Part shown: one piece after another, positions 18,658-28,206 of the stretch
Layout: each line of letters opens with the position of its first letter
Numbering within the stretch: position 1 is the stretch's first letter
Source of the DNA: Leisingera sp. ANG59
GTDB taxonomy: Bacteria; Pseudomonadota; Alphaproteobacteria; Rhodobacterales; Rhodobacteraceae
Assembly (NCBI RefSeq): GCF_013317235.1
Contig: NZ_WLCM01000002.1
Span: 34,084 to 98,083 of the forward strand
Direction of reading: 5' to 3'
Length of the DNA stretch: 64,000 nt
Translations under genes and position numbers: made by a program
The notes under the pieces: generated by a model
What the model was told of the DNA's origin: nothing
Databases searched by the model: none
The model's input: only the letters and a program-made list of their open reading frames with translations

Positions 18658-20085
18658 ATGCGCCTGTTCCGCTCCCTGCTGCGCCCTGACTACGCGCAGA
18701 AATTGTCGCTCTTGATGACCCTGCCGCTGATCGTGGCGGGCACCGCGATTGCGCTGGTGGTGGGCTACCAGTCGCGCGCCCTGGCCGAACGCGAGATCCA
18801 GGCGCTGGAAATGCAGCTCTTGGAGGCCAAGAAGGCCGAGCTGCGCAACTACGTGACCCAGGCGCGCAACGGCTTTGCCCATATCTATGGCCTGGCGGCG
18901 CCTGACGATGCGGCGGCCAAGGAGCAGGTCACCCAGATCCTGAGCGCGATGATCTACGGCAAGGACGGGTTCTTCTTTGTCTATGACTATGATGGCACCA
19001 ACCTGGTGAGCCCGCGGCAGACCGAGTTCATCAACCGCAACTGGGCGGGGCTGACCGACAGCGCCGGGGTGCCGGTGGTGGATGAGTTTATCCGCCTCGC
19101 CCGCGACGGGGCCGGCTGGCACAGTTTCACCTGGGAAAAGCCCTCCACCGGCGAGGAGGCGCAGATGATTGCCTATGTGCTGGGGCTGCAGGACTGGCAA
19201 TGGGCGATCGGCACCGGCGTCTTCATCGACGATGTGCTGGCCACAGTGGCCGCCTCTCGGGCGGAGGTGGAGGCGCGGGTGCGGCGCACGTTCCTGTACA
19301 TCGGGGCAATCACGCTGATTTCGCTGGCGCTGGTCTTTGCGTCCGGCATGTTCCTCAACATCCGCGAGCGGCGGCTGGCGGATGCCAAGCTGAAGGAACT
19401 GACCCAGCGGGTGTTCGACGCCCAGGAGGAAGAGCGCGGCCGGGTGGCGCGGGAGCTGCATGACGGCATCAGCCAGCTCCTGGTCGGGGTGCGCTATGCG
19501 CTGGACAACACCCGCCGCCGCCTGTCGCGCGGCGATGGCGAGGGCGCGGCGGCCCCGCTTGAGAAAGGCACAGAGAACCTGCTGACCGCCATTACCGAGG
19601 TGCGCCGGATCAGCCGCGACCTGCGTCCGGGCGTGCTGGACGACCTCGGGCTAGGGCCGGCACTGAAGGCGCTGACCGATGATTTTGCCACCCGCACCGG
19701 CATCGAAACCGAGTTTTCCACCGTGGTGTTCCGCAACCGGCTGGATCAGGATTCCAAGATTGCTCTCTACCGTATCGCACAGGAGGCGCTGACCAACATC
19801 GAACGCCACGCGGAGGCCACCAAGGTCAGTATAGACCTGCGCGGCCACACCCGCGGCGCCACTATGCGGATCTCCGATAACGGCCGCGGGCTGCCGCCGC
19901 GCGACGCCCGCACCGGCCCGGGGATCGGCCTGCGCAACATGCAGGAGCGGATCGAGCAGCTTGACGGCACCTTGCGCATTCTGTCATCACGGGGCACCCA
20001 GAGTGGCACCGTGATCGAGGCCAGCCTGCCGCTGAGCCACCTTCTGCCGCCGGGCGAGGAAGGCACACCTGCGCAATTACCGTGA
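18658..20085 (+). CDS. Cache-domain sensor histidine kinase, NarX/HisKA_3 type
   Basis: 475 aa inner-membrane sensor. TM1 is at about 16-38 and TM2 at about 212-235. Between them lies a periplasmic single-Cache domain (YGKDGFFFVYDYDGTNLVSP and WQWAIGTGVFIDDV). The cytoplasmic part has a HisKA_3 dimerisation box with H268 in RVARELHDGISQLL, then a HATPase with N-box IAQEALTNIERHAEA and G-box DNGRGLPP. I chose the ATG at 18658 (GGAG at 18648-18651) because upstream in-frame sequence lacks family character. The response regulator follows at 20147. The divergent TRAP operon suggests it senses that transporter's substrate. Confidence 0.88.
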   Translation: MRLFRSLLRPDYAQKLSLLMTLPLIVAGTAIALVVGYQSRALAEREIQALEMQLLEAKKAELRNYVTQARNGFAHIYGLAAPDDAAAKEQVTQILSAMIYGKDGFFFVYDYDGTNLVSPRQTEFINRNWAGLTDSAGVPVVDEFIRLARDGAGWHSFTWEKPSTGEEAQMIAYVLGLQDWQWAIGTGVFIDDVLATVAASRAEVEARVRRTFLYIGAITLISLALVFASGMFLNIRERRLADAKLKELTQRVFDAQEEERGRVARELHDGISQLLVGVRYALDNTRRRLSRGDGEGAAAPLEKGTENLLTAITEVRRISRDLRPGVLDDLGLGPALKALTDDFATRTGIETEFSTVVFRNRLDQDSKIALYRIAQEALTNIERHAEATKVSIDLRGHTRGATMRISDNGRGLPPRDARTGPGIGLRNMQERIEQLDGTLRILSSRGTQSGTVIEASLPLSHLLPPGEEGTPAQLP

Positions 20086-20146
20086 CCGGGGGAGGCTGCG
20101 GCGGCCTGCGCGGCCTTTGGAATGTTCGAAGACTGCTGTTGGGGGG

Positions 20147-20794
20147 ATGATGGCGGATCCGGTGAAAGTTTTGATCGTGGATGACCACCCGATGGTGGCC
20201 GAAGGCATCCAGTCGATCCTGGAAAGCTATGATGATATCGAGGTTGTCGGCTCCCTGACCGACGGGCGCAACGCGGTGGAGCAGATGGGCGGCCTGGCGC
20301 CTGACGTGGTGCTGATGGATCTGAACATGCCCAAGCTCGGCGGCCTCAGCGCCACCGAGATCATCCTGGAACAGCACCCCGGCACCCGCATCCTGATCCT
20401 GTCGATGCATGACAGCGCCGAATATATCTCCACCGCGCTCAGCCACGGCGCCATGGGCTATGTGCTGAAGGATGTGCCGACGGAAGAGATCAAGCAGGCG
20501 ATTGACGCGGTGATGCAGGGCAAGACCTATCTCTGCACCGGCGCGGCGGGCTCTCTGAAACCCAAGGACGGCGATATCCGCGAGGCGCTGACCGGGCGCG
20601 AGCAGACCATCCTGCTGGAATTGGCGCAGGGCAAATCCAACAAGGAAGTCGCGCAAACCCTCGATATCTCCGTCAGAACGGTCGAGACTCACCGCAAGAA
20701 CATCAAGCGCAAGCTGGGCATTTCCTCCACCGCCGGCCTCACCCGCTATGCACTGGAGCATGGCGTGCTGCAGGGGACCGGCGCCGGGTTCTGA
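20147..20794 (+). CDS. NarL/LuxR-family response regulator
   Basis: About 215 aa. The receiver domain has DDHP near the start and the phospho-acceptor D58 in VVLMDLNMPK. The C-terminal LuxR-type helix-turn-helix reads LTGREQTILLELAQGKSNKEVAQTLDISVRTVETHRKNIKRKLG. The start could be the ATG at 20147 or at 20150; both follow a GGGGGG tract, and the second has the better spacing. It follows the kinase gene by 61 bp and is very likely its partner. Its target is probably the TRAP operon or related catabolic genes, inferred from position alone. Confidence 0.92.
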   Translation: MMADPVKVLIVDDHPMVAEGIQSILESYDDIEVVGSLTDGRNAVEQMGGLAPDVVLMDLNMPKLGGLSATEIILEQHPGTRILILSMHDSAEYISTALSHGAMGYVLKDVPTEEIKQAIDAVMQGKTYLCTGAAGSLKPKDGDIREALTGREQTILLELAQGKSNKEVAQTLDISVRTVETHRKNIKRKLGISSTAGLTRYALEHGVLQGTGAGF

Positions 20795-20804
20795 GGCCCC
20801 TGCC

Positions 20805-21953
20805 CTAATTCAGGCTGGCCAGCAGCACCTGCGAGGGATCGCCGGTCGCGGGCAGGCCGCGGCTGGACTGATAGGCGCTGATGGCGGCCCGGCTTTTCGG
20901 CCCCAGCACCCCGTCGGCGCCGCCGGTGTCAAAGCCGCGCGCAGTCAGGCGTTTCTGCAGCAGAATGCGGTCATCCTTGGTCAGCCCGTATTTGTCCGGC
21001 GGGAAGTTTGCGCGCAGCGGAGCACCGCCGGCAATGCGGTCGGCCAGATGGCCAACGCCAATCGCATAAGCATCCGAGTTGTTGTAGCGCTTGATCACGT
21101 TGAAGTTGCTGGTGACAGAGAATACCGGCCCGCCCGGCTGCGGCTGCAGGCTGCGCCCCGAAGGGGTGCCGGGCGCCCCGGCCTCGCCGCCCCATTTCAG
21201 GCCGCGGGTCCAGCCGTTCCGCTGCAGGTAAGCCGCGGTGGAGGCCAGCGCATCCGTCGGGTCCTCCGACCAGATATCACGGCGCCCGTCGCCGGTGTAA
21301 TCCACTGCAAAGGCTTGATAGGATGACGGAATGAACTGGGTATGCCCCATCGCGCCGGCCCAGCTGCCGGTCATGCGGGCGGGCGTGATGTCGCCGTTCT
21401 GCAGGATCTTCAGCGCCGCAATCAGCTGTTTCTCAAAAAAAGCGCCGCGCCGCCCGTCATAGGCCAGGGTCGAGGTGGCCGAAATTACCGGCACGTTGCC
21501 GCGGCGCTCGCCAAAGAAGCTCTCGAGCCCCCAGATCGCGCAGATAATTTCCGCATCGACGCCGTAGGTGCGCTCCAGAGAGCGCAGGGTGGACTGGTGG
21601 CGGGCAAAGGCAGCGCGGCCTTTGCTGAGGCGCTCGTCCGAGACGGCGATGGAAAGGTAGTCCTCCAGCGAGCGTTTGAATTCGGTCTGATTGCGGTCGC
21701 GCTTGACGACCCCGGGCAGATAACCGGCCCCTCGGAACGCCGCCCTCAGGGTTGACCCCGAGATGCCCCGGGCCTCTGCCCGGCTGCGGAAGGCGGCAAC
21801 CCAGGCGTCATAGCCCGCGTTCGGCGTGGGGCGCAGGTCTGCGGGCAGTCCGGTTGCGCCGCTGGGGCCGCTGCCTGCTGGAACCGTGCTGCTGCAGGCG
21901 GTCAGTCCCAGGGCCGCCAGGCCAAATCCGAAGTGACGCCGTGTGATGTTCAT
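20805..21953 (-). CDS. Lytic murein transglycosylase, MltB-type lipoprotein
   Basis: 382 aa. The N-terminal signal ends in the lipobox LGLTAC (C20), predicting an outer-membrane lipoprotein. The SLT_2/MltB catalytic domain shows AIWGLESFFGERRGN, where the Glu of GLES is the expected catalytic acid. It also shows SWAGAMGHTQFIPSSY. A peptidoglycan-binding module occupies the last about 55 residues (LTKDDRILLQKRLTARGFDTGGADGVLGPKSRAAI). It cleaves glycan strands of peptidoglycan to 1,6-anhydro ends. It is convergent with the response regulator, with only 10 bp between them. Confidence 0.92.
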   Translation of the reverse strand: MNITRRHFGFGLAALGLTACSSTVPAGSGPSGATGLPADLRPTPNAGYDAWVAAFRSRAEARGISGSTLRAAFRGAGYLPGVVKRDRNQTEFKRSLEDYLSIAVSDERLSKGRAAFARHQSTLRSLERTYGVDAEIICAIWGLESFFGERRGNVPVISATSTLAYDGRRGAFFEKQLIAALKILQNGDITPARMTGSWAGAMGHTQFIPSSYQAFAVDYTGDGRRDIWSEDPTDALASTAAYLQRNGWTRGLKWGGEAGAPGTPSGRSLQPQPGGPVFSVTSNFNVIKRYNNSDAYAIGVGHLADRIAGGAPLRANFPPDKYGLTKDDRILLQKRLTARGFDTGGADGVLGPKSRAAISAYQSSRGLPATGDPSQVLLASLN

Positions 21954-22118
21954 GCTCTCTGCCCGTTCTGCTGTTTGTCTTGCTGCCCGGCTTCGGCCGG
22001 GTCCTTTGCCAACAGGCTGCCAGAAACCGGGAGGAGCGCCAAGGCCCGGAATTCCCCCGCAGCAAAGACCCGCCGCAGGCGGAAGGGGGCTGCTGGAATT
22101 GACGCTCAGTCCGGCTGT

Positions 22119-22976
22119 TCAGTCCCGCAGCGCATCGGCGCGCAGGCCTTCTCGCTCGAAGTGACGCGGCAGGACGCGGCCATAGAGCTGCCTGGTGCGC
22201 TCCACCCCGCCGCACATGCCCTCCGTTTCGACAAAGGAGAAGATGCCGACATACCGCCTGCGCGGGCCTTCCACCGGGGCCACCCGGTGCAGCGAATACC
22301 GGCCGCGGAAGATCTGCAGGTCGCCCGGCTGCAGCACCAGCCTGCGCACCAAGGGCGAGCCGCCCGCCAGCACCCGCGCCACACCGTCGTAGTTTTCATC
22401 CGCGGGGGTGCGCAGCATCGGCGCATATTCGAAGTCACCACCCGCCTCGCCGTTCTGGATTGCCAGAGTTACCGTGTAGTTATTGGTGTCAAAATGCCAG
22501 GGGAAGCCGTCGCCTTCCTCCACCATGTTGATGATCACATCCGCCAGCGGGTCGTCATAGCGGAAGAAACGGTCCTCCGGTTCGCCCAGCGCGTCGCGGA
22601 TGAAGGGCATGAAACCGGGATATTCGTAGATCATCCGCAGCGGGCTGGAAACGCCGAAATTGTCTGCCGGGATAAAGGCGTTGGAACGGTCATAAAATTG
22701 GCGTACCGGATGGCCCTCCGGCAGCGACGGATCGTCCTTGGAGAAATAGGCATTGGTGCGGCTGAACGACTTATGCCCTTTATCCGCCACGGAAACGGCC
22801 TCTGCAACCAGTCTGGGAATGCCGTCAGCGTGCACGAACCCCGGAAGCACCGCGCAGCCGTCGGCCTCCAGTTCGCTTTGCAGGTCCGCCATCATTCGCG
22901 CGTAGGCCGGCGACCCCGGCCTGTCGATCGGATAGCGCCCCAGGTCCACCAGTCCCGCAAGTTCAACCATATCCAT
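22119..22976 (-). CDS. Fe(II)/2-oxoglutarate oxygenase, possibly BesD/HalD-related hydroxylase
   Basis: 285 aa, soluble. A 2-His-1-carboxylate iron site is visible: H161 and D163 in PWHFDTNNYTVTLAIQ, and distal H230 in GRYSLHRVAPV. R240 or R241 is a candidate 2-oxoglutarate-binding Arg. The surrounding pattern (GGDFEYAPMLRTPADENYDGV and PGDLQIFRGRYSLHRV) reminds me of the BesD/HalD family of amino-acid halogenases and hydroxylases. Because the acidic ligand D163 is present, hydroxylation rather than halogenation is expected. The substrate is unknown. It is a monocistron with its own gap on both sides. Confidence 0.75.
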   Translation of the reverse strand: MDMVELAGLVDLGRYPIDRPGSPAYARMMADLQSELEADGCAVLPGFVHADGIPRLVAEAVSVADKGHKSFSRTNAYFSKDDPSLPEGHPVRQFYDRSNAFIPADNFGVSSPLRMIYEYPGFMPFIRDALGEPEDRFFRYDDPLADVIINMVEEGDGFPWHFDTNNYTVTLAIQNGEAGGDFEYAPMLRTPADENYDGVARVLAGGSPLVRRLVLQPGDLQIFRGRYSLHRVAPVEGPRRRYVGIFSFVETEGMCGGVERTRQLYGRVLPRHFEREGLRADALRD

Positions 22977-23224
22977 ACCCTTCCTTGTCGCCCCTTTTCA
23001 CGAAAGCTTGCCTGCTGGCGCAGGGCTGATCTGGCACAAACGGGACACGGGCATGCCGGTTTTGAACGAATCCGCACCGGCGCGCGCCGTCATTTTCGCG
23101 GAAATTTCGCCACGCCTGGGCTGCGAGCAAGAAAATGTCCCTGAACGGGTGTTTTTTGACAGCTTTCGCGGTTGACGCCCCTGTCCGGCAGACATAATGT
23201 CGCCCGCAACGCAAGAAGGAGCCT

Positions 23225-23278
23225 GTGGCAGTGACCACCCTAGTCGTAATCGTAGGAACCAAGCGCATGGGCCGGTAA
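23225..23278 (+). CDS. ilvB leader peptide (attenuator peptide)
   Basis: A 15-17 codon ORF with GTG start at 23225 or, with better spacing from AAGGAG (23216-23221), GTG at 23231. It encodes (MA)-VTTLVVIVGTKRMGR and stops at 23276-23278. The run Val-Thr-Thr-Leu-Val-Val-Ile-Val consists of the products and precursors of the ilv pathway. It sits 95 bp before ilvB and just upstream of a hairpin pair and a T-run terminator, the layout of leader-peptide attenuation. It has no homologue of its own; the function is as a translation sensor of charged Leu/Val/Ile tRNA. Confidence 0.8.
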   Translation: MAVTTLVVIVGTKRMGR

Positions 23279-23333
23279 CGGTAGACCATAATCGAACCCA
23301 TGCGCCTCCGAATGAAAATCGGGGGCTTTTTTT
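23263..23333 (+). promoter_or_regulatory. ilvB attenuator: antiterminator and terminator hairpins
   Basis: GCGCATGGG (23263-23271) pairs with CCCATGCGC (23297-23305) as a 9-bp antiterminator stem. GCCTCCGA (23304-23311) pairs with TCGGGGGC (23319-23326), with one G-U pair, as an 8-bp terminator stem followed by seven T (23327-23333). The two stems share bases 23304-23305, so they compete. A ribosome stalled in the Val/Leu/Ile codons would free the first stem. A ribosome reaching the stop codon would cover 23263-23271 and let the terminator form. Confidence 0.8.
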
Positions 23334-23373
23334 ATGCGTAACGGACGATGCCGCCAATTGGAGCAAAAAGCAG

Positions 23374-25125
<1,752 letters not shown>

Positions 25126-25138
25126 CCGCGGCGGCGCC

Positions 25139-25188
25139 GCAAAATTCTTATGAAGAATTTTGCCGAAAGTTTTCTGAAAACTTTTGGC
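25139..25188. repeat. Two tandem AT-rich hairpins between ilvB and ilvN
   Basis: GCAAAATTCTT/AAGAATTTTGC (25139-25163) is a perfect 11-bp stem with a 3-nt loop. It is directly followed by GCCGAAAGTTTT/AAAACTTTTGGC (25162-25188), a 12-bp stem with one G-U pair. Neither has a trailing T-run, so read-through to ilvN is expected. They may set the ilvB:ilvN ratio by RNA processing or stability, or be copies of a mobile palindromic repeat. Confidence 0.65.
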
Positions 25189-25214
25189 AGCGACAAACGA
25201 AAGGACGGCGACTG

Positions 25215-25775
25215 ATGTCTGCCCTGCATATCAAAAAAGGCTCCAACCGCCACTCCGCCTATAACCTGCGCCCGACCTTCTCAGACGTGCAGGAAAAACA
25301 CACCATTGCGGTGCTGGTGGAAAACGAGCCCGGGGTTCTGGCCCGGGTGATCGGCCTGTTCTCGGGCCGCGGCTACAACATCGAGAGCCTCACCGTGGCG
25401 GAGGTGGACCATACCGGCCATCTATCGCGCATCACCATCGTCACCACCGGCACCCCGCAGGTGATCGAGCAGATCAAAGCGCAGTTGGGCCGCATTGTTT
25501 CGGTCCGCGACGTGCATGACCTGACCGTCGAGGGCGCCGCGGTGGAGCGCGAGCTGGGCATTCTCAAGGTGGTGGGCGAAGGCGAAAAGCGCGTCGAGGC
25601 GCTGCGGCTGGCGGATATCTTCCGCGCCAACGTGGTCGACAGTACCCTGAACAGTTTTGTCTTTGAAATCACCGGCGCGCCGGAAAAGATCGACGCCTTT
25701 GCCGACCTGATGCGCCCGCTGGGCCTCAGCGAAATTGCCCGCACCGGCGTTGCCGCCCTGCTGCGCGGCAACTGA
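25215..25775 (+). CDS. ilvN: Acetolactate synthase small (regulatory) subunit
   Basis: 186 aa. The N-terminal ACT domain (KHTIAVLVENEPGVLARVIGLFSGRGYNIESLTVAEVD, about residues 31-68) binds valine for feedback inhibition of the IlvB catalytic subunit. The C-terminal half carries the IlvH/IlvN C-domain (FRANVVDSTLNSFVFEITG). Length is slightly longer than E. coli IlvH, with a short N-terminal extension starting at the ATG at 25215. It is co-transcribed with ilvB through an 89-bp spacer that contains two hairpins, and a strong terminator follows. Confidence 0.96.
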   Translation: MSALHIKKGSNRHSAYNLRPTFSDVQEKHTIAVLVENEPGVLARVIGLFSGRGYNIESLTVAEVDHTGHLSRITIVTTGTPQVIEQIKAQLGRIVSVRDVHDLTVEGAAVERELGILKVVGEGEKRVEALRLADIFRANVVDSTLNSFVFEITGAPEKIDAFADLMRPLGLSEIARTGVAALLRGN

Positions 25776-25803
25776 TCCTGCCTCAGCCCGAACCGGGCTG
25801 GTG

Positions 25804-26154
25804 CTATCCCTGAACGGTTTGAAGCGGTGCGGCAACGCACCGCTTTTTTGCAGCCTGCAGCGGAAAAGGAACAACCTTCTGCTCCTTGCCGCCGGTATCG
25901 GGCACCGCGCATACTGCCGTCGCACTCAGCCGGTCTGCCAGACCAGGGCTGCCTTGCTCCAGCACGATGGCGAGATTCTCGGCGACTCTGATATTGCCAC
26001 TCAGGGTAACATCAAACTCAACCCAGTCCCCTGGATTCAGTTCAGCACACTCAGTTCCAGCCTTATTTGTGTAAAAAGCAAGGTCCCCCTGGTCATCGCA
26101 CCAGATCACGGCTTTGGTCAGGGGGGCGTCACTCCATAAAATGACTCCAATCAT
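25804..26154 (-). CDS. Small conserved-looking protein of unknown function
   Basis: 116 aa. The N-terminal 70 residues read MIGVILWSDAPLTKAVIWCDDQGDLAFY, then LNPGDWVEFDVTLSGNIRVAENLAIV. This is a compact beta-rich pattern (short strands, GDLAFY, GDWVEFD) reminiscent of an OB/cold-shock-like barrel, but I cannot assign a family. The tail is basic and low-complexity. The ATG at 26154 is preceded by GAGG. Its 3' end covers the ilvN terminator hairpin (25822-25849) on the other strand, so the last codons may be less constrained. It is convergent with ilvN and divergent from an XRE-type regulator. Confidence 0.65.
   Translation of the reverse strand: MIGVILWSDAPLTKAVIWCDDQGDLAFYTNKAGTECAELNPGDWVEFDVTLSGNIRVAENLAIVLEQGSPGLADRLSATAVCAVPDTGGKEQKVVPFPLQAAKKRCVAAPLQTVQG
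25822..25849 (+). terminator. Rho-independent terminator of ilvBN
   Basis: AAGCGGTGCG (25822-25831), loop GCAA, CGCACCGCTT (25836-25845), then T's to 25849. A perfect 10-bp stem with a stable tetraloop and T-run, 47 bp after the ilvN stop. Confidence 0.9.
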
Positions 26155-26389
26155 ACCAGTCCTCGTATTGCCGCCCTCCAATTCTGAAGCAATTGAGCTG
26201 ACGCCAACATGACAAAAAACGAGTCCCGCTATTGCATTTTGTGTCAATTCCACTAGCCTCCTGACGTGAATTAGAGACACCCCTGACGCTATATGGGTGC
26301 ACAGGCTGCTGTGCTTATGCCTGAACTTGGCATAACCCACCGGCAAAAAGGGAAAATTAAACGTAAACCCCGAGCAGTCAGGACCTCGA

Positions 26390-27187
26390 ATGAACAGCCA
26401 GAACCGCTCTCCAGCTGACCTGAGGAACATGTTTGGCGCAAACTTGCGTCAATTGGCGCGGCAGTACCGGTCGATTTCGGAGCTATCGCGCCAGCTGGGC
26501 ATCAACCGCACGCAATTCAACCGCTACCTGTCCGGCGAGAGTTTTCCGCGCCCGGATATTCTGGACCGAATTTGCCGTTTCTTTGACGTAGACGCGCGTA
26601 TTCTGCTGGACCCGGTGGACACCCTTTCAAAAGCAGGTCAGGTCGTAAACGGTGCATTTCTGTCTGATTTCCTTGGCCATGGCGTTCAGCAGCTGACCGA
26701 GGAGTTTTTCCCTTCGGGGTTTTACCGTTTCACGCGCCGCAGCTTCATCAATGAAGAGAAGTTCGTGATTGGCCTCGTGTACGTGTTCCGCGCGGGTGGC
26801 GTCACCTATATCAAGGGGTTTGAGGCGAAAGAGGCGATGCTGAGCCAGGGACTGCCAGCCAGTCCCGGGGTGCGGGAGTTCCGCGGCTACGTCAGCGGCC
26901 ACGAGGATGGCGTCGCCTTTGTTATCGCCCGGCGCAAGGCGATGACCTACTCGTTCAACTACTTGGCGCGGGTGGCGTCACTGCAGAACAACTTCTGGTC
27001 GGGATATGTCGCCCGCACTGTCCGCGAGAGCGGCACCGGGGAACGGGTGACGCGGATGGTTTATGAGCATCTGGGCCGCGACACCGGGCAGGTTCTGGCC
27101 GCCGCCCGAAGCGCGGGATTTGCCGATGAGGACGCCCTGCTGCCCTTCCACCGCCGCCTGCTGAACACCAGCCAGCCCTTCCGCTGA
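26390..27187 (+). CDS. XRE-type helix-turn-helix transcriptional regulator
   Basis: 265 aa. The N-terminal HTH (about 14-67) reads LRQLARQYRSISELSRQLGINRTQFNRYLSGESFPRPDILDRICRFFDVD, a clear XRE/phage-repressor-like fold. The C-terminal 190 residues are not a standard peptidase S24 or cupin domain; they contain FIVARRKA-like strands and may be a ligand-sensing domain. The ATG at 26390 is supported by the HTH beginning at once. It is divergent from the small unknown gene across a 235-bp gap that holds no recognisable gene, and 2 bp before the end of the convergent DUF2189 gene. The regulated genes are unknown. Confidence 0.82.
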   Translation: MNSQNRSPADLRNMFGANLRQLARQYRSISELSRQLGINRTQFNRYLSGESFPRPDILDRICRFFDVDARILLDPVDTLSKAGQVVNGAFLSDFLGHGVQQLTEEFFPSGFYRFTRRSFINEEKFVIGLVYVFRAGGVTYIKGFEAKEAMLSQGLPASPGVREFRGYVSGHEDGVAFVIARRKAMTYSFNYLARVASLQNNFWSGYVARTVRESGTGERVTRMVYEHLGRDTGQVLAAARSAGFADEDALLPFHRRLLNTSQPFR

Positions 27188-27189
27188 CG

Positions 27190-27960
27190 CTAACTCGCGT
27201 CAGCCAGCCTGTAGACGTGCCAGGTGGCGTGGCCCAAGAGCGGCAGCACCAGGAACAGCCCCAGGAACCACGGCAGCAGCGCTGCAAAGGTCAGAGCCGC
27301 GATCACTACGGCCCAGATCATCATCACCGCGAAGTTGTTCTGCACATACTGGAAGCTGGTGATCATGGCGGTGACGAAGTCCACTTCGCGGTCCAGCAGC
27401 AGCGGCAGCGAAATCACCGTGATCATATACAGCAGCAGCGCAAACAATGCCCCGACAACGGTGCCGACGGCCAGCATGGTCAGCCCGTTGGCAGTCAGGA
27501 ACACCTCCGCCGAGGTGGAGATATTGGTCATCGTCGCGTGCCCCAGGAACAAGGCAAAGATCATGTGGCCGAGAAAAAACCAGAACAGGAACACCACAAC
27601 GATGATGGCGCAGATCGACGGCAGCTGGCGGCGGCTTTGCTGCAGCACTACGCCCAGGATCCGGCCAACCGCAATCCCTCTGCCCTGTTCCAGCCGGTGT
27701 GACACCTCAAAAAGGCCGACCGCAGCAAAGGGACCGATCAGCGGGAAGCCAATGGCCGCCAGCACCAGCCAGTAGGTGGTGCCGGTGCGCACGGTGATCC
27801 AGGCCATTATCCAGCCTGCCAGCACATACACCGAAGCGAAGAACAGCCCGTAAAGCGGCTTCCTGCGGAAGTCTGCCCAGCCCCGGCGCAGCGCCTCGAA
27901 CAGCATCTGCGTCGTGACCGGCTGCAGCGGCGGCACGCCAAACGGCTTTTCAGGTGTCAT
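27190..27960 (-). CDS. DUF2189 integral membrane protein
   Basis: 256 aa with about six hydrophobic segments. A short cytoplasmic N-terminus ([35 protein letters not shown]) precedes alternating transmembrane helices. The [11 protein letters not shown] region and the [23 protein letters not shown] segment match the DUF2189 family, common in Rhodobacteraceae and of unknown function. The start is the ATG at 27960. A 9-bp inverted repeat lies 67 bp upstream. Its 3' end is 2 bp from that of the XRE regulator gene, with no obvious terminator between them. Confidence 0.85.
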   Translation of the reverse strand: MTPEKPFGVPPLQPVTTQMLFEALRRGWADFRRKPLYGLFFASVYVLAGWIMAWITVRTGTTYWLVLAAIGFPLIGPFAAVGLFEVSHRLEQGRGIAVGRILGVVLQQSRRQLPSICAIIVVVFLFWFFLGHMIFALFLGHATMTNISTSAEVFLTANGLTMLAVGTVVGALFALLLYMITVISLPLLLDREVDFVTAMITSFQYVQNNFAVMMIWAVVIAALTFAALLPWFLGLFLVLPLLGHATWHVYRLADAS

Positions 27961-28026
27961 GGCGGTACTCCTCCCCTCCGGCAGGCCCTGTTTTCTGTCC
28001 GGTTGCGGATGGCCTGCGCTCTTTTC

Positions 28027-28053
28027 AAATGAAGCGTCAAAAATGCTTCATTT
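28027..28053. promoter_or_regulatory. 9-bp inverted repeat upstream of DUF2189 gene
   Basis: AAATGAAGC (28027-28035) and GCTTCATTT (28045-28053) are perfect inverted arms around a 9-nt AT-rich spacer, 67 bp upstream of the gene's start. The dyad looks like an operator or a 5' UTR hairpin. The regulator is unknown. Confidence 0.45.
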
Positions 28054-28136
28054 AAGCCTAGCCGTGAAACCTGCAGAATAAAATGCCTTGCAGATGCATG
28101 ATTTAGCTGCTGCGCCGCCTGCAGGCCCGCCGCCAA

Positions 28137-28169
28137 AGAAAAAGGGGCGGCCCGCGCAGGCCGCCCCTT
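28137..28169 (-). terminator. Rho-independent terminator of prfB
   Basis: On the minus strand GGGGCGGCC (28067-28059 of the 28100 block, i.e. 28167-28159) pairs with GGCCGCCCC (28152-28144) around a 6-nt loop. A T-rich run follows (complement of 28136-28143). It lies 38 bp after the prfB stop. Confidence 0.88.
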
Positions 28170-28206
28170 AATAACTATAAGTTGCCCTGTCCGGAAAGCG
28201 GCCAGG

